Shown: positions 11,401-20,096, numbered from the stretch's first letter. The stretch is DNA of 64,000 bases from Aquisediminimonas profunda (GCF_019443285.1 NZ_CP080327.1:620001-684000); one strand, 5' to 3'. The notes: generated from the letters alone by a model not told the origin. Numbers and translations: made by a program.

Positions 11401-11525
11401 AATTCGGGAAAGACGTCAAAGGCTGCGGAGCGCAGCGTCATAAGCCCAAACACCGCCAACAAGGCGGCTCCCAGCAGGACCATCCACGGATAGCGAACAC
11501 TTTTGCGGACGATCGTTGCGAGCAT
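8451..11525 (-). CDS. RND efflux pump subunit, CusA/CzcA-like (HME-RND)
   Basis: 1024 residues, full length for an RND pump. It starts with the usual first helix and the FPEFVPPQANVQTEAPGL block near residue 38, which is typical of the heavy-metal-efflux (HME) branch. The fourth-helix signature reads LGVVIDDAIVDIEN, with two adjacent Asp and a third acidic residue. This differs from the classic CzcA and CusA motifs, so the substrate cannot be assigned. It moves substrate from periplasm to outside with the adaptor (11529-12512) and outer-membrane factor (12509-13942), which lie immediately upstream in one minus-strand operon. Spacing to the adaptor gene is three bases. Confidence 0.92.
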   Translation of the reverse strand: MLATIVRKSVRYPWMVLLGAALLAVFGLMTLRSAAFDVFPEFVPPQANVQTEAPGLVPDQVEALVTRPLEAAINGANGVESVRSESIQGLSVINITFREGSDPYRARQIVAEALVDAATALPSGVAAPKLTPLTSSTMDLLKIGFVSQKLTPMALRDLVEWTVRPRLLSVQGVARANIFGGDKRRIEVRVKPSELIARGLTLNDLSSAVRSSVGVRGGGFSETPGQRILIEPGKDVPDATSISESILSSTRGGAVRIGDVATVSDAASPKFGDALVMGRPGVLLTLSSQYGANTLDTTRAVEMALNDLKPALAAQGVTMYPDLHRPADFIETALAGIERDLLVGALLIGIVLLVFMRDLRVAAIAFVSIPLSLLAAIIVLDRFGLTINTMTLGGLTVALGVVIDDAIVDIENIVRRIRTRGAEATRAQIIEAASVEVRGPVVYATFVLALTILPVLFLTGLQGAFFSPLALAFLLATLASLLVAMTVTPALSALLLQRVEPRPEPQFLDRFKLWHASILRRLCAVPERIAVATVAVGVIAVFILSLFGNSLLPSFRERHYVLGVAGPTGASLDWMRATGARISRDLMAISEVASVEQQIGRAEAGEDTWPPNRSEFHVNLKKTVGAAGEDAAQEKIRAVLDAYPAIQSETLTFLGDRIGESLTGETAAVSISIFGGDLDTLDRVAGQVAAALNTVPGSADVQVKAATTTPILRVRFDPAKMAVRGVSAQDANDAIELAFQGHLAGQVSQADRTTDVVLTLPPDMQRDPESVGDVLVRSAASGVRLSDIADLSLEDGRASIAHDGGQRRQIVTANPTDRDIAGFMAKARATIATKVKLPPGVFLSYGGAAEGVSAAYRQIALNVSLAAIAIVVLLILAFGTRPAALVLAGAPFALAGGVLAVIFEGGVVSLGALVGFVTLFGISARNAILLLSHVGQLVEVEGAPWSLDTVLRATRERVTPIMITACVTALGLAPLALETGQAGREVQGPMALVILGGLISSLVLSLLFLPALIARWYASERAAG

Positions 11526-11528
11526 CCG

Positions 11529-12512
11529 CTATTCTTCCTCGACTGGTGAACCGGCTTCGAGGCCAAGCAATACGGTGGCGCCCGCGCTGACAATGCGATC
11601 GCCGGGACGCAGCACCTTGCGAACGAACCAGCCCGTCTCATGCGCAACGGGATCCTGAAGCTCTATGCGGCGAAATGTGCCGTCCTGATCGACGCGGTAG
11701 ACCCACATCCCGCCTTGCGTGCGAACAATTGCAGCGCGCGGGACGACGACACCGGTCTGGGCAGGACCACCGGCAGGCAGCACCGCCTTCATCACGCGGC
11801 CGACAGCCAGCGAACGCGCGACGGAACCGCGGACAATGGCAAGGACACCGGCGGATTGCAGATTCGGATCGGCGCCCACAGCAGGGCCGATGACATGCGC
11901 GGTCACACGGATATCGCCATCGGTGATCGTGACCCCGGACCCTGTGGATGGCGCTCCATCCTCGAAATCGAGCCGGATGAGCGCAGCCTCCCCCCGCGCA
12001 GCTTGGGCCACCAGCCCATCGAGCTGGCCTTCCCGGCCTGAAAGCCCACTGCCATATTCGAGCCCGGCGCGGCGCAACGCCAGAATGAGGCGGGCACGAT
12101 CAGCCTGTGCCTGCGCCCGGGCAAGTTCGACCGCGCGAACCGAGGCGCTCTGATCCTGTGCCGCCAGCGCCTCCTGTCGCTTTGCTTCCGCATCCGAGGC
12201 GGCAAGGGCGGCACGGGCGCTCTGAATATCGGCACTAATCGCCGCGAGCGGAGCAAGATCGAGTGCGCGTGCAAAGCCCGACCGTTCGCTGACAGAGACG
12301 GCTGGCTGCAGCGTGATGAACTGGAGGCCGGCATGGGCGACGGCCTTCTTGTCGAGGGAGACACCGCCGCCCAAAGGAGCCGGCATGGTAGGAGGTTCAT
12401 TTTCGACTGCATCGGACTCATGTCCGGGTCCAAGCGCAGGCACAAGATAGATCATCGCAGAAGCGAAAGCTGCGCCGCCGAGCGCCCATCCTGCAGCAGC
12501 AATTCGCTTCAT
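11529..12512 (-). CDS. RND periplasmic adaptor (membrane fusion protein)
   Basis: 327 residues. One N-terminal membrane anchor (about 7-28) is followed by a lipoyl-like half, a coiled-coil hairpin rich in Ala, Gln and Arg (about 90-160, for example ELARAQAQADRARL), and a beta-barrel and membrane-proximal end with GDRIVSAGATVLLGLEAG. It bridges the RND pump to the outer-membrane factor. Its start overlaps the stop of the outer-membrane-factor gene by four bases (ATGA). It is shorter than typical CusB/CzcB proteins (about 380-420), with a compact N-terminal part and no visible metal-binding Met or His cluster. Confidence 0.88.
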   Translation of the reverse strand: MKRIAAAGWALGGAAFASAMIYLVPALGPGHESDAVENEPPTMPAPLGGGVSLDKKAVAHAGLQFITLQPAVSVSERSGFARALDLAPLAAISADIQSARAALAASDAEAKRQEALAAQDQSASVRAVELARAQAQADRARLILALRRAGLEYGSGLSGREGQLDGLVAQAARGEAALIRLDFEDGAPSTGSGVTITDGDIRVTAHVIGPAVGADPNLQSAGVLAIVRGSVARSLAVGRVMKAVLPAGGPAQTGVVVPRAAIVRTQGGMWVYRVDQDGTFRRIELQDPVAHETGWFVRKVLRPGDRIVSAGATVLLGLEAGSPVEEE

Positions 12513-13942
12513 GGCGTTCCTCCGATGCGCATGTTCTCGATCATGAGTTCTGGCCCTTCCAAAGGACGTTGCAGGGCGTCTTCCAGCGCAGCATCGGCCG
12601 CGAGGACACGGGCGAGCGCATCAAGTTCCGACAATCGAAATTGCAAGACGCCTATCTGTGCAATGGCCCATTCACTCGTATCTATGCTGCCATGGCGCAG
12701 TTCAGCATCCGCCTGCGCCGCCAGCTGGCGCGCGCCCGGGATGTCGGCTTTGCGGAGCCTTTCCAGCATCTCCATGGCCTGACGCCGTTCCGTGATCGTT
12801 GCGTCAAGAGCTGCTGCTGCCCCGGCGATCTCGGCTTCGACCTGTTTGCCGGCTTCAAGCCGTCTTGCAGTCGCAGCGGCAATCGCAGCGCGATTAAGAT
12901 CGAGCGGGGGCAGTGCCAGGCCAATGGACAGGGGCAGCTTCACAAGTCCGCGTTCCCAGGTATAGCCGGGGGAAACGACAATCGCCGGAAACTGGCGCGC
13001 CACTTCACCCCGCAGATTTGCTTCGGCCTGATCATAAGCTGCGAGCGCCTTCAGGACATTCGAGCGCGCTGTGATCGCCTGCATCCTGTCGTCGGGCGCG
13101 AGCGCGGCGAGAGGATCGGGCGGGGGCGTTTCAAAGCCGTCCCAACTCAACTCAAACGTGGCAAGGGCAGCCTCGGGCAGGCCCAACAGGCCGGAAATCG
13201 ACCGGTCGGCCTGAGTGCGCCGCACAGCTGCATCGCTCCCGAGCCTTTGCGCCGCCGCTTGCGCCAGTTTCGCTTGCACCAGCTCGCTGCGGGCCAAAGC
13301 GCCCGCCGCTACCTTCCGTTCCAGGACCGCAACCTGCCGGTCACGCAGCGCCGACATCGCGCTGGCCAGATCAGCCTGTCTCTGGGCAATCATCCTGTCG
13401 ACCAGTGCACGGCGGACGGCCATCCGCTCCGCCCACAGTGTTTCAGCAAAGCTATAGCGGGCCACCAGGACATTACTGTCGGCGACCGTCAGCCGGGCAG
13501 CTCTCCGCCCGCCTGAATCAATCGGCACGTCGATGACGCCGCCAAGAAGCCAGGGAGAACGCGTCGAGGGATCGTTGGCATATTCGCTGGTGAGCGTCAG
13601 CACTGGCCCCGGAGCCTTGCGGTCGGCACGGGCCTGGGCCTTCGCAGTCTCGATTGACGCGCGCGCCGCTTCCACTTTGGGATCGAGCAGAAGGATTGCG
13701 GCAAACAGCGAAAGGCGGTCGAGCTTCGCGCCTGATGGCTCGGCGCGGGGCGCTATTGTGCGCACTTTCCGGTCGATGAGCGCGGGATCAAGGGTTCTTG
13801 CGGCGCGGGCGTGCAAGGCTTCGGCTGGATTCAAGGGTTGCTGGCTGTAGCTGGCGCAGCCGGCAGCGGCGAGCAGGAGCACGGTCGGCACCTGACGCCC
13901 AATCGTTCCCCAATATCGTGCGCAGAGTGCAGTCGGTTTCAT
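12509..13942 (-). CDS. TolC-family outer-membrane efflux lipoprotein
   Basis: 477 residues from the ATG at 13942. The signal sequence ends in LLLAAAGC, a lipobox, so Cys at about residue 26 should be lipidated. The mature part has the paired TolC repeats: helical segments such as AKAQARADRKA and QADLASAMSALRDRQVAVLERK alternate with strand segments (GPVLTLTSEY, IVVSPGYTWERGL). It forms the outer-membrane channel of the RND system encoded just downstream. In-frame codons up to 14026 were rejected because they precede the signal peptide and read as non-coding. Four-base overlap with the adaptor gene. Confidence 0.9.
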   Translation of the reverse strand: MKPTALCARYWGTIGRQVPTVLLLAAAGCASYSQQPLNPAEALHARAARTLDPALIDRKVRTIAPRAEPSGAKLDRLSLFAAILLLDPKVEAARASIETAKAQARADRKAPGPVLTLTSEYANDPSTRSPWLLGGVIDVPIDSGGRRAARLTVADSNVLVARYSFAETLWAERMAVRRALVDRMIAQRQADLASAMSALRDRQVAVLERKVAAGALARSELVQAKLAQAAAQRLGSDAAVRRTQADRSISGLLGLPEAALATFELSWDGFETPPPDPLAALAPDDRMQAITARSNVLKALAAYDQAEANLRGEVARQFPAIVVSPGYTWERGLVKLPLSIGLALPPLDLNRAAIAAATARRLEAGKQVEAEIAGAAAALDATITERRQAMEMLERLRKADIPGARQLAAQADAELRHGSIDTSEWAIAQIGVLQFRLSELDALARVLAADAALEDALQRPLEGPELMIENMRIGGTP

Positions 13943-14110
13943 TTGCGTTGCCAGCACGCCTCCCTGTGGCGTCTGCACTAGCCGACACGTGCCGACCGCC
14001 CAAATGGAAAGTTGCGGCGCGCGCATTTCGTTCGATCAGGAACCCTGCCGCCGTCTTAGGCGGAATTCAGAGCAGGCAGCTTGCTTTTGACTGCGACCTC
14101 CCGAAGGGAC

Positions 14111-15574
14111 CTAGCTCATTGGATTTCCGGATACAGGTGCTTGCGGCGATTTGAATGACCTATTCCGAATATGCGCGCCAGCCAGCGACAGCAATATGAG
14201 GGGCAAAACCCAAATTACCCTGGCTTCGTACCGCGGCGCCACACTCGAGAACACCACAACAATGACGGCGTTGCCGATCAAGCCCGCAACGACCAGCGCT
14301 GCCGTAAGACGCTCAACGCTATCAAGTCGCCGCACGTTAAAGACGAACCAGCCAACGCTTAAAAGAAGAACCAGAATAGTCAGCTTGTCTACAGTGTCCA
14401 GAACGGGTTGCAACTCGCGACCCGATGGGACGAGTTGCGGGACGCCTTCAGAATCCAGAGCAACGCTTTGCTTGAAACGCGATTTGCCAAGGTCGAATTT
14501 GAACAATTGAACCAAGACGTTGCGGGAAAGATTCATTGCCTCATAGCCTGGATATTCCAACGCAGCATTCAGGACAATTTCGGCCTCTTCCGCACGAATC
14601 CGGTCCATCTGTTCGGGCGTAGCGCGTCCATTCAAGCCAGATTTGTAAAAGAGGAAATCATTGATGTTATCAGGAAATTTGGTCCCGAATATTTCGCAGA
14701 CTGCATAGCGAGCTGTCACGCAGTGCTTTTCCAGATACCACCGAGCAGGGCCGTCAACGACCGAACGGGTGAGTGCAACGGGATAGCGCTTCGCCGCAAC
14801 ACTGACTTCCCCAAATGCAATATAGCCAATTGCGGTATTGCCAATCATCCCGATCATGGGAGGCAACGCAAGCCAGGCCCATGCCCAGGCGACTTTTGGC
14901 ATTCCAAATCGTCCACGCAGCATCAAGACGCAAACGCCCAGCAGAAGCATGCCAAACGCAAGAGGGGGGATGCTGGAGTGGGCTGTCATGGCAAATGCCA
15001 GAATGGCTGCAAAGACTGCGCGCACGCCTGTTGAAAGTCGCTGAAGGACCATCGTCATCATTGCCATGATGGCAACGGCGAACCCCGCAAACACGTCGGG
15101 CATTGCGTCCGCACTGCAAACAGCCAAAGGTGTCGCAAACGAGAGCACGGCTCCGATTGCCAAGAAGCGACCCCAGCGCAAAATGCCAAAAGCAGTCATC
15201 GTAACAGCCGCAATAAAAGCCGCACACAAAGCCTGCCCGATAGCAAGCGCTGTCATGTCAATCCCCGGCCAACGAAGCAAATAGGCTGCCACACTGTATG
15301 TAACGGATCTGGCTCCCTTTGGAGCTGTATAGGATGAAGATGAAGCAGAACCGAGCGATGGCTTTGCCACGAATGGTCCAGCAGTCGCGGGCTCTGGGGA
15401 ACCGCCGTGTACAATCTTGCCTAGAACGAATTCCACCGCGACTTTGCCACCTTTGAGGTAGCTGACGCTATCCGCCTGATACGAAGGCGTCCCAAACAGG
15501 ACAAGCGGCCAAAGAAAAAGCAGGAACAATACAATGGTGCGGCGCGCAAGCGCGGCATCAAGACGAGCCATCAT
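14111..15574 (-). CDS. Polytopic membrane protein of the polysaccharide locus, family not recognised
   Basis: 487 residues with roughly ten hydrophobic segments. One large polar region lies near residues 45-95 (rich in Ser, Ala, Pro) and another at about 290-400. This layout, with a long loop after the first helix and a second before the last helices, resembles polyprenyl-sugar-using glycosyltransferases (GT-C) and Wzy/ligase-like proteins, but I see no diagnostic motif. It is the left-most gene of the polysaccharide block, minus strand, separated from the methyltransferase gene by a 338-base gap. Function unknown; GT-C-like is a guess. Confidence 0.7.
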   Translation of the reverse strand: MMARLDAALARRTIVLFLLFLWPLVLFGTPSYQADSVSYLKGGKVAVEFVLGKIVHGGSPEPATAGPFVAKPSLGSASSSSYTAPKGARSVTYSVAAYLLRWPGIDMTALAIGQALCAAFIAAVTMTAFGILRWGRFLAIGAVLSFATPLAVCSADAMPDVFAGFAVAIMAMMTMVLQRLSTGVRAVFAAILAFAMTAHSSIPPLAFGMLLLGVCVLMLRGRFGMPKVAWAWAWLALPPMIGMIGNTAIGYIAFGEVSVAAKRYPVALTRSVVDGPARWYLEKHCVTARYAVCEIFGTKFPDNINDFLFYKSGLNGRATPEQMDRIRAEEAEIVLNAALEYPGYEAMNLSRNVLVQLFKFDLGKSRFKQSVALDSEGVPQLVPSGRELQPVLDTVDKLTILVLLLSVGWFVFNVRRLDSVERLTAALVVAGLIGNAVIVVVFSSVAPRYEARVIWVLPLILLSLAGAHIRNRSFKSPQAPVSGNPMS

Positions 15575-15912
15575 GAAGCAATCGGCCCGTCTGAGCCGTG
15601 CGCTGATCGCAAGTGACGGACATGCGCCAAAAATGGCTGGCTAGTGAAAATCAGCATCATACGACCGATTCCTATGCATGAAACCAAAGATGGCAAGCCG
15701 ATTCGAATACATGTTCAGCAATGGGACGGCTCACCGGCACTCAAGGCAAGAAACCGTCGTCGCCGGATGCAAAACCTAAAGCCCACTGTCGACAGCTTGG
15801 CCTGGCTTTGCAACACTGATTCCAGTCATCAAGGCCAGACAACGACCGCATGTAAATGCTGAGGTAGTCCGAGAACTAGGGGTGTCGAAAGATTTGCAAT
15901 AAAGGCCAGAAA
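15575..15912. other. 338-base intergenic stretch
   Basis: No convincing gene. A 72-codon plus-strand ORF (15644-15862) lacks a ribosome-binding site and recognisable protein features. The stretch is visibly poorer in GC than the flanks. The only structure seen is the hairpin at its right edge (15901-15924), listed separately as a terminator candidate for the minus-strand gene 15913-16698. A promoter for the minus-strand gene 14111-15574 should lie here, but I could not pick out convincing boxes. Confidence 0.5.
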
Positions 15913-15924
15913 TCATTGGCCTTT
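15901..15924 (-). terminator. Candidate intrinsic terminator overlapping the stop of 15913-16698
   Basis: On the minus strand a 7-base stem AAAGGCC/GGCCTTT encloses a 10-base loop that contains the TGA stop codon of the methyltransferase gene, and is followed by TTTATT-type sequence (the stem's own T run plus ATT). This is a modest terminator by shape: a GC core of four pairs and a short, interrupted T tract. Confidence 0.4.
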
Positions 15925-16698
15925 TACAGCGCGGGCGCAGACAATGAGTTCATAATTGGGATCGTTGAAGTCGATTTTTTCCGCGCTCATTTCACGCGCT
16001 GCCAGTCCATGCAAGTTTGCGATGCAAGACTGCACGTTGCCATAGGTTTGAATCTGTACATTCTCGCGACCGAACACATCACCGAACAGCCGACGCTTGG
16101 ATTGTGATGTGAAGTGCCAATATTCGCCCCAATCGTCGATCCCCTCACGCCGAGCAACGCGAGACATGCCGTGCGACGTGGCCAGCACGACCCCTCCTGG
16201 CTTAAGTATGCGGTGAAGTTCCGCAATGCATTTGTCGATCTCGAAAATCATCTGCAGCGTTTGCGTTATGATAATGCAATCAAACGTCCCGTCAGGAATG
16301 TGCGGAGCGTTTGTGAGGTCGGCAACAATGGTTGCCTTGGGATTGCCCTCAACATAGTTCAGGACGTCCGGCTGCGTTACCCGGCTTCCACCAAATTTGA
16401 TGGTATAGGAAGGGTCTCCCATTTCGAGTGTGCGACCCTTCACGTCTGCGCTGTGCTGGTTCAAGAATTGTTCGATATAGTAGCGCTCGATGGTCAGGAG
16501 ATCCCGGTCCTTGCCAAAGACCGGACTGATCGGGGACAGGCGATCAAAACTTCCAAAATCCACATCACCCACGGCAACGCCTTGCAGAATGCCAAACCGA
16601 CGTTGCTGCGCACGGACCCAGTCTCGCGCGCTCGCAGGAACCAGCGCGGTTGCGATACCTCTTACGGCGTCTCGGAACTTTGCCCCCAAAACCAACAT
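15913..16698 (-). CDS. Class I SAM-dependent methyltransferase
   Basis: 261 residues. A methyltransferase-type-11 core is visible: GRTLEMGDPSYTIKFGG takes the place of the usual glycine-rich motif I (unusual, with EMGD), followed by NPKATIVADLTN, DGTFDCIIITQTLQMIF and LHRILKPGGVVLATSHG. The last element, the LKPGG turn, is the strongest signature. Its position inside the polysaccharide block suggests a sugar or carrier-lipid methylation role (inference). It lies 98 bases downstream of the epimerase gene 16797-17807 on the same strand. Confidence 0.82.
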   Translation of the reverse strand: MLVLGAKFRDAVRGIATALVPASARDWVRAQQRRFGILQGVAVGDVDFGSFDRLSPISPVFGKDRDLLTIERYYIEQFLNQHSADVKGRTLEMGDPSYTIKFGGSRVTQPDVLNYVEGNPKATIVADLTNAPHIPDGTFDCIIITQTLQMIFEIDKCIAELHRILKPGGVVLATSHGMSRVARREGIDDWGEYWHFTSQSKRRLFGDVFGRENVQIQTYGNVQSCIANLHGLAAREMSAEKIDFNDPNYELIVCARAVKGQ

Positions 16699-16796
16699 GC
16701 TCTCCCTCGCGATCCTTGTCCGGCCAGAATATCACCTCGCGACGCGGGCAAGTGAGCCCGATGCCGCAGATCGACTTTGCGCAGTGATGGCTTGCG

Positions 16797-17807
16797 TCAG
16801 GCCGCCGCTTCGGTTTTGCCGCTGTCCGCGACAACTGCAATCCCCATCTTGGCACGCTGCTCTGCAATCACGTCTTCAATGATTTTATCGAGCCCGGTAC
16901 GGGGCCTGTAGTTGATAAACCGTTCCAACTTTCGCACGTCGGGGACGCGGCGTTCCATATCTTCAAAGCCGAAGCCATAGACCTCGCTATAGGGCTTCTT
17001 GACGATGTCCGACTTGGATCCTGTCTTCTGCTTGATCCTCTCCGCAAGCCCGCTGATGGAGATTTCCTCATCATTGCCGACATTGAAAACCTGGCCAATT
17101 GCATTGGGCGCGTTGAGCAGGCGTGTAAGCGACTCAACCACATCATGCACATGTCCAAAGCAACGTGACTGATCGCCGGTGCCGTGCACCGTGATGGGAT
17201 CGCCCTTGAGTGCCTGGCTCACAAAGTTGGGCAACACCATTCCATAATAGCCGGTCTGGCGGGGACCCGTCGTGTTGAACAGGCGAACGATAATGCAGCG
17301 GAGCCGCTTTTCGTAGCTATAGGAAAGCGCCAGCGATTCATCGAGCATCTTTGCAACAGCATAAGACCAGCGCAGGTTCGCGGTCGCACCCATGACCAGA
17401 TCATCATCTTCGGAGAAAGGAACCTTCTCTGCCTTGCCGTAGACTTCAGATGTCGAGGCGATGATGACCAGCTTGTTGCCGTGGGCGGCGGCATGCAAGA
17501 CATTTTCCGTGCCGTTGACATTGGTGTGGATGGACAAGCTCGGCTTTTCGAGAATGAGCTTGACGCCCACTGCAGCCGCAAGATGGATCACGGCATCGCA
17601 GCGTTCAACCAGCTCATTCACCAGTGCCTGATCGCGCACCGAGCCAATCACCATTTCAAAATTCTGATAACCCTTTGAAATGTCGAGGTTCGCCATGTCT
17701 CCGGTTGAGAGATTGTCGAGGACAATAACTCCATGGCCCATAGCGAGCAGTCGTTCGGTCAAATGCGAACCGATAAAACCTGCGCCCCCGGTTACGAGGA
17801 TTCTCAT
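16797..17807 (-). CDS. NAD-dependent epimerase/dehydratase (SDR) acting on a nucleotide sugar
   Basis: 336 residues, extended-SDR size. NAD-binding TGGAGFIG occurs at residues 6-13, the DNLSTG loop at about 31-36, STSEVYG at about 118-124, the catalytic Tyr-x3-Lys as SYAVAK at about 149-153, and RLFNTTGPRQ at about 172-181. These resemble UDP-glucuronate decarboxylase or dTDP/UDP-hexose 4,6-dehydratase relatives; epimerase versus dehydratase cannot be settled by eye. Its ATG overlaps the stop of the upstream GT4 gene by four bases. It probably supplies an activated sugar for the first polysaccharide block. Confidence 0.88.
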   Translation of the reverse strand: MRILVTGGAGFIGSHLTERLLAMGHGVIVLDNLSTGDMANLDISKGYQNFEMVIGSVRDQALVNELVERCDAVIHLAAAVGVKLILEKPSLSIHTNVNGTENVLHAAAHGNKLVIIASTSEVYGKAEKVPFSEDDDLVMGATANLRWSYAVAKMLDESLALSYSYEKRLRCIIVRLFNTTGPRQTGYYGMVLPNFVSQALKGDPITVHGTGDQSRCFGHVHDVVESLTRLLNAPNAIGQVFNVGNDEEISISGLAERIKQKTGSKSDIVKKPYSEVYGFGFEDMERRVPDVRKLERFINYRPRTGLDKIIEDVIAEQRAKMGIAVVADSGKTEAAA

Positions 17808-19060
17808 GCTCTGTCTCCTAGTGCGGAAATTACCCGTTGATTCCCCTTTGAACGAGCCGCTTTACGGACAACATCCAAATATTCGGTTATGACGACATCT
17901 TCTTTCCAGTTTTTTTCAAAAGCGGTACGTGCCTCGCTAGCAAGAGAATCGCGCCTTGCCTTGTTATTTCCTAGCTCTGCGATCGCCGAGCGCAATTCTT
18001 CGGCATTTTCAAAAAGCACGCCGCCGCCCTTTGCTATAATTTCCGGAAACGGGCCAAGGCGCCGTGCAATGACAGGCGTGCCGCCTCGAAAGGCCTCAAT
18101 CAAAATGATCCCGAACGTTTCATAGCATAGCGACGGTACGATAAGTGCATTGGCGCTGCCGTACCAGGCCGCCAATGATTCAGGTTGCAACCGGCCCTTG
18201 AAGATGACCCGTTCCATGCCGGCCGCTTGCGCGCGCAGTCGCGCCTCATAGTCTCCCGCGCCAATGATCACGAGATCCGGTCCATCACCTGCGTTTCCGG
18301 AAAATGCCGGAATTATATCCTGCACGCCCTTGATCTGCTCCAATCGCCCGACAAACAGGAAGTAAGGCCTTGGGTGTGGTGAGGACGGCTTCGAAACAAT
18401 GGGCACGTCGGGCAGAAAGTAGGGCACGACTTCCATGTCCGGCAGGAAGCCAAAGGCACGATGCTTGTCCCGACTGAACTCACTTTTGGCTATGAAAGCA
18501 TCAATGTGACGGGTCGCGCGCGACAACATTCCCGTCCATCGCCACGGCTGAGGTGGACGGCGGTAGGCAAGCTGGCATCTGATACAGGCCTTTTTCTCAC
18601 ACACTTCACGCTTATTCTTCCAAAGCACGTGCGTGGGACAGACAAGCCAGTGCTCATGTGCCTCATAGAGTCTTACAGCGCCCGGATCCCCCAGCCCAAA
18701 CAGGCCCGGCCCGCCAACGAGCGACGCATTGTGATGCCAGATCACATCATAATTCCCCGGCGCAAGCAGCGATTTGAGACGACCGGCGTGGGTGACGGGT
18801 TGACCAAACTGATGGACCAACAGGTTTGAAACCGCCCCAAGATGCGACTTCAGTCCAATCGTCCTGATCCTCGGGTCCATATCAATCGGCGCGGGCACCT
18901 TCCCGGCCTGCGAGATATAGGCGTCCTCGTCATGCACAACCGTGATACTGTGGCCCCGATCCGCGAGAGCGACGGCAAGACGCTGGATGCCGATGCCGTC
19001 TCCCCCGAAATTGTACGGAGGGTAAAAGGTCGTCAGCATGGCGATGTTGAGTGCAGTCAT
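17804..19060 (-). CDS. Glycosyltransferase family 4
   Basis: 418 residues from the ATG at 19060. The GT-B N-terminal domain opens with MLTTFYPPYNFGGDGIG. The C-terminal nucleotide-sugar domain has PYFLFVGRLEQIKGVQDII near residue 230, SLCYETFGIILIEAFRGGTPVIA near 325 (the E-x7-E motif is ETFGIILIE) and a final helix. Longer starts up to 19123 would run into the sulfotransferase gene. It should add a sugar to the growing polysaccharide repeat in the cytosol. Four-base overlap with the epimerase gene downstream. Confidence 0.88.
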   Translation of the reverse strand: MTALNIAMLTTFYPPYNFGGDGIGIQRLAVALADRGHSITVVHDEDAYISQAGKVPAPIDMDPRIRTIGLKSHLGAVSNLLVHQFGQPVTHAGRLKSLLAPGNYDVIWHHNASLVGGPGLFGLGDPGAVRLYEAHEHWLVCPTHVLWKNKREVCEKKACIRCQLAYRRPPQPWRWTGMLSRATRHIDAFIAKSEFSRDKHRAFGFLPDMEVVPYFLPDVPIVSKPSSPHPRPYFLFVGRLEQIKGVQDIIPAFSGNAGDGPDLVIIGAGDYEARLRAQAAGMERVIFKGRLQPESLAAWYGSANALIVPSLCYETFGIILIEAFRGGTPVIARRLGPFPEIIAKGGGVLFENAEELRSAIAELGNNKARRDSLASEARTAFEKNWKEDVVITEYLDVVRKAARSKGNQRVISALGDRA

Positions 19061-19107
19061 GCTCTGCTGCCAAGATATTGGACGAAGATGGATGCAGCAA
19101 TCATGGC

Positions 19108-20010
19108 CTAATCCCTCAGCCAATGGGACAGGTCACGGTCGATCAGGTCTTGCAGTTGAAGGATGTCGTCTCGCAAAAGACCCTTCAGTCGCGCTCTCGC
19201 ATCTGCAGGCATATGATCGCGCGCGAGATTGCGTCGCGAAACCATATCGCGAATTTTCCGGCGTGCGCCCATAGGTACAATCAAGGCAGCAAGGGTGGCC
19301 AGAACATTGGGCCTCATGACAAGATGCTGAAGCCATGCATGACGGGGTTGGCCGCCCATATTGGTTTCAACGGTCACATTGGGCGCAAACGAGGCGTCGA
19401 CCCCGACGAACGCAAATATCTTGCGGAGCATCGCCTTTGGGTCATCGCGAAAATCCTCATAAAGGAAAACCAGAATCTGGTCGGCTGAAAATTCTGCGTA
19501 GTATCGCTTCAATTGCTTCGCATAGCGCGGAAAATCGGAATATTGGAACAAAGGCTGCCAGTGGGCAGCCAATCGCTCCGGCTCAGCCTCTAATGCAGCA
19601 CCAAAATCGTCCAGCGGTTCGATCATCTGTGCTCGGGCATAAAGGTAATGTGAGAAGGCCTGTTCGATCGGATTTCTGAGCACTGCAATCAATTTCACGT
19701 CAGGCAGACGCGCCTTTATGCGTTTCGCTGCCTGTGGCGCCCAAAGGTACAGAGGCGATGCTTCGCCTCTCGCTATGGCAGCGGGTGCCGTCTCGAAGAG
19801 CGAGACATAATCAGTCCAGTTTGAAATTGAATTGTTGACGAACTCATTGCCGGGGCCGCACCAATCCAGGGGTTCCCCCTCAAAAGCAAAAAAATTTGGC
19901 TCCTTGATCGTGCTCATCGCGATTTGCGGATGTTGCTGCAAAAGATCATAGAGCGCAGTAGTTCCAGCCCGCGCCGCGCCAACAATCAGGAAGGTCGGCG
20001 TTCCACCCAT
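19108..20010 (-). CDS. Sulfotransferase (PAPS-dependent family)
   Basis: 300 residues. The 5'-phosphosulfate loop is visible as GAARAGTTALYDLL (residues 11-24). The 3'-phosphate block is visible as KLIAVLRNPIEQAFSHYL near residue 110, with the Arg and Ser typical of PAPS sulfotransferases. The C-terminal LKGLLRDDILQLQDLIDRDLSHW is the helix common to bacterial polysaccharide and lipid sulfotransferases. It is likely to sulfate a sugar of this locus. It is transcribed away from the GMC-type oxidoreductase gene at 20097, with an 86-base divergent spacer. No PAPS synthesis genes are in the window. Confidence 0.88.
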   Translation of the reverse strand: MGGTPTFLIVGAARAGTTALYDLLQQHPQIAMSTIKEPNFFAFEGEPLDWCGPGNEFVNNSISNWTDYVSLFETAPAAIARGEASPLYLWAPQAAKRIKARLPDVKLIAVLRNPIEQAFSHYLYARAQMIEPLDDFGAALEAEPERLAAHWQPLFQYSDFPRYAKQLKRYYAEFSADQILVFLYEDFRDDPKAMLRKIFAFVGVDASFAPNVTVETNMGGQPRHAWLQHLVMRPNVLATLAALIVPMGARRKIRDMVSRRNLARDHMPADARARLKGLLRDDILQLQDLIDRDLSHWLRD

Positions 20011-20096
20011 ATATCCAGATGCCCCATTCTTTAATTTTTACGGCCTAACAGCCAAAATAATCGGTTACAACAATACCAGTCGATTGAGGCGACGAT

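Noticed and set aside
15644-15862. 72-codon ORF in the intergenic gap
   Set aside because: No ribosome-binding site, no motif, and odd amino-acid composition. Kept as non-coding.
16745-16760. CGGGC-N6-GCCCG hairpin between the methyltransferase and epimerase genes
   Set aside because: Five-base stem without a T tract. Could be an attenuator, but chance cannot be excluded.
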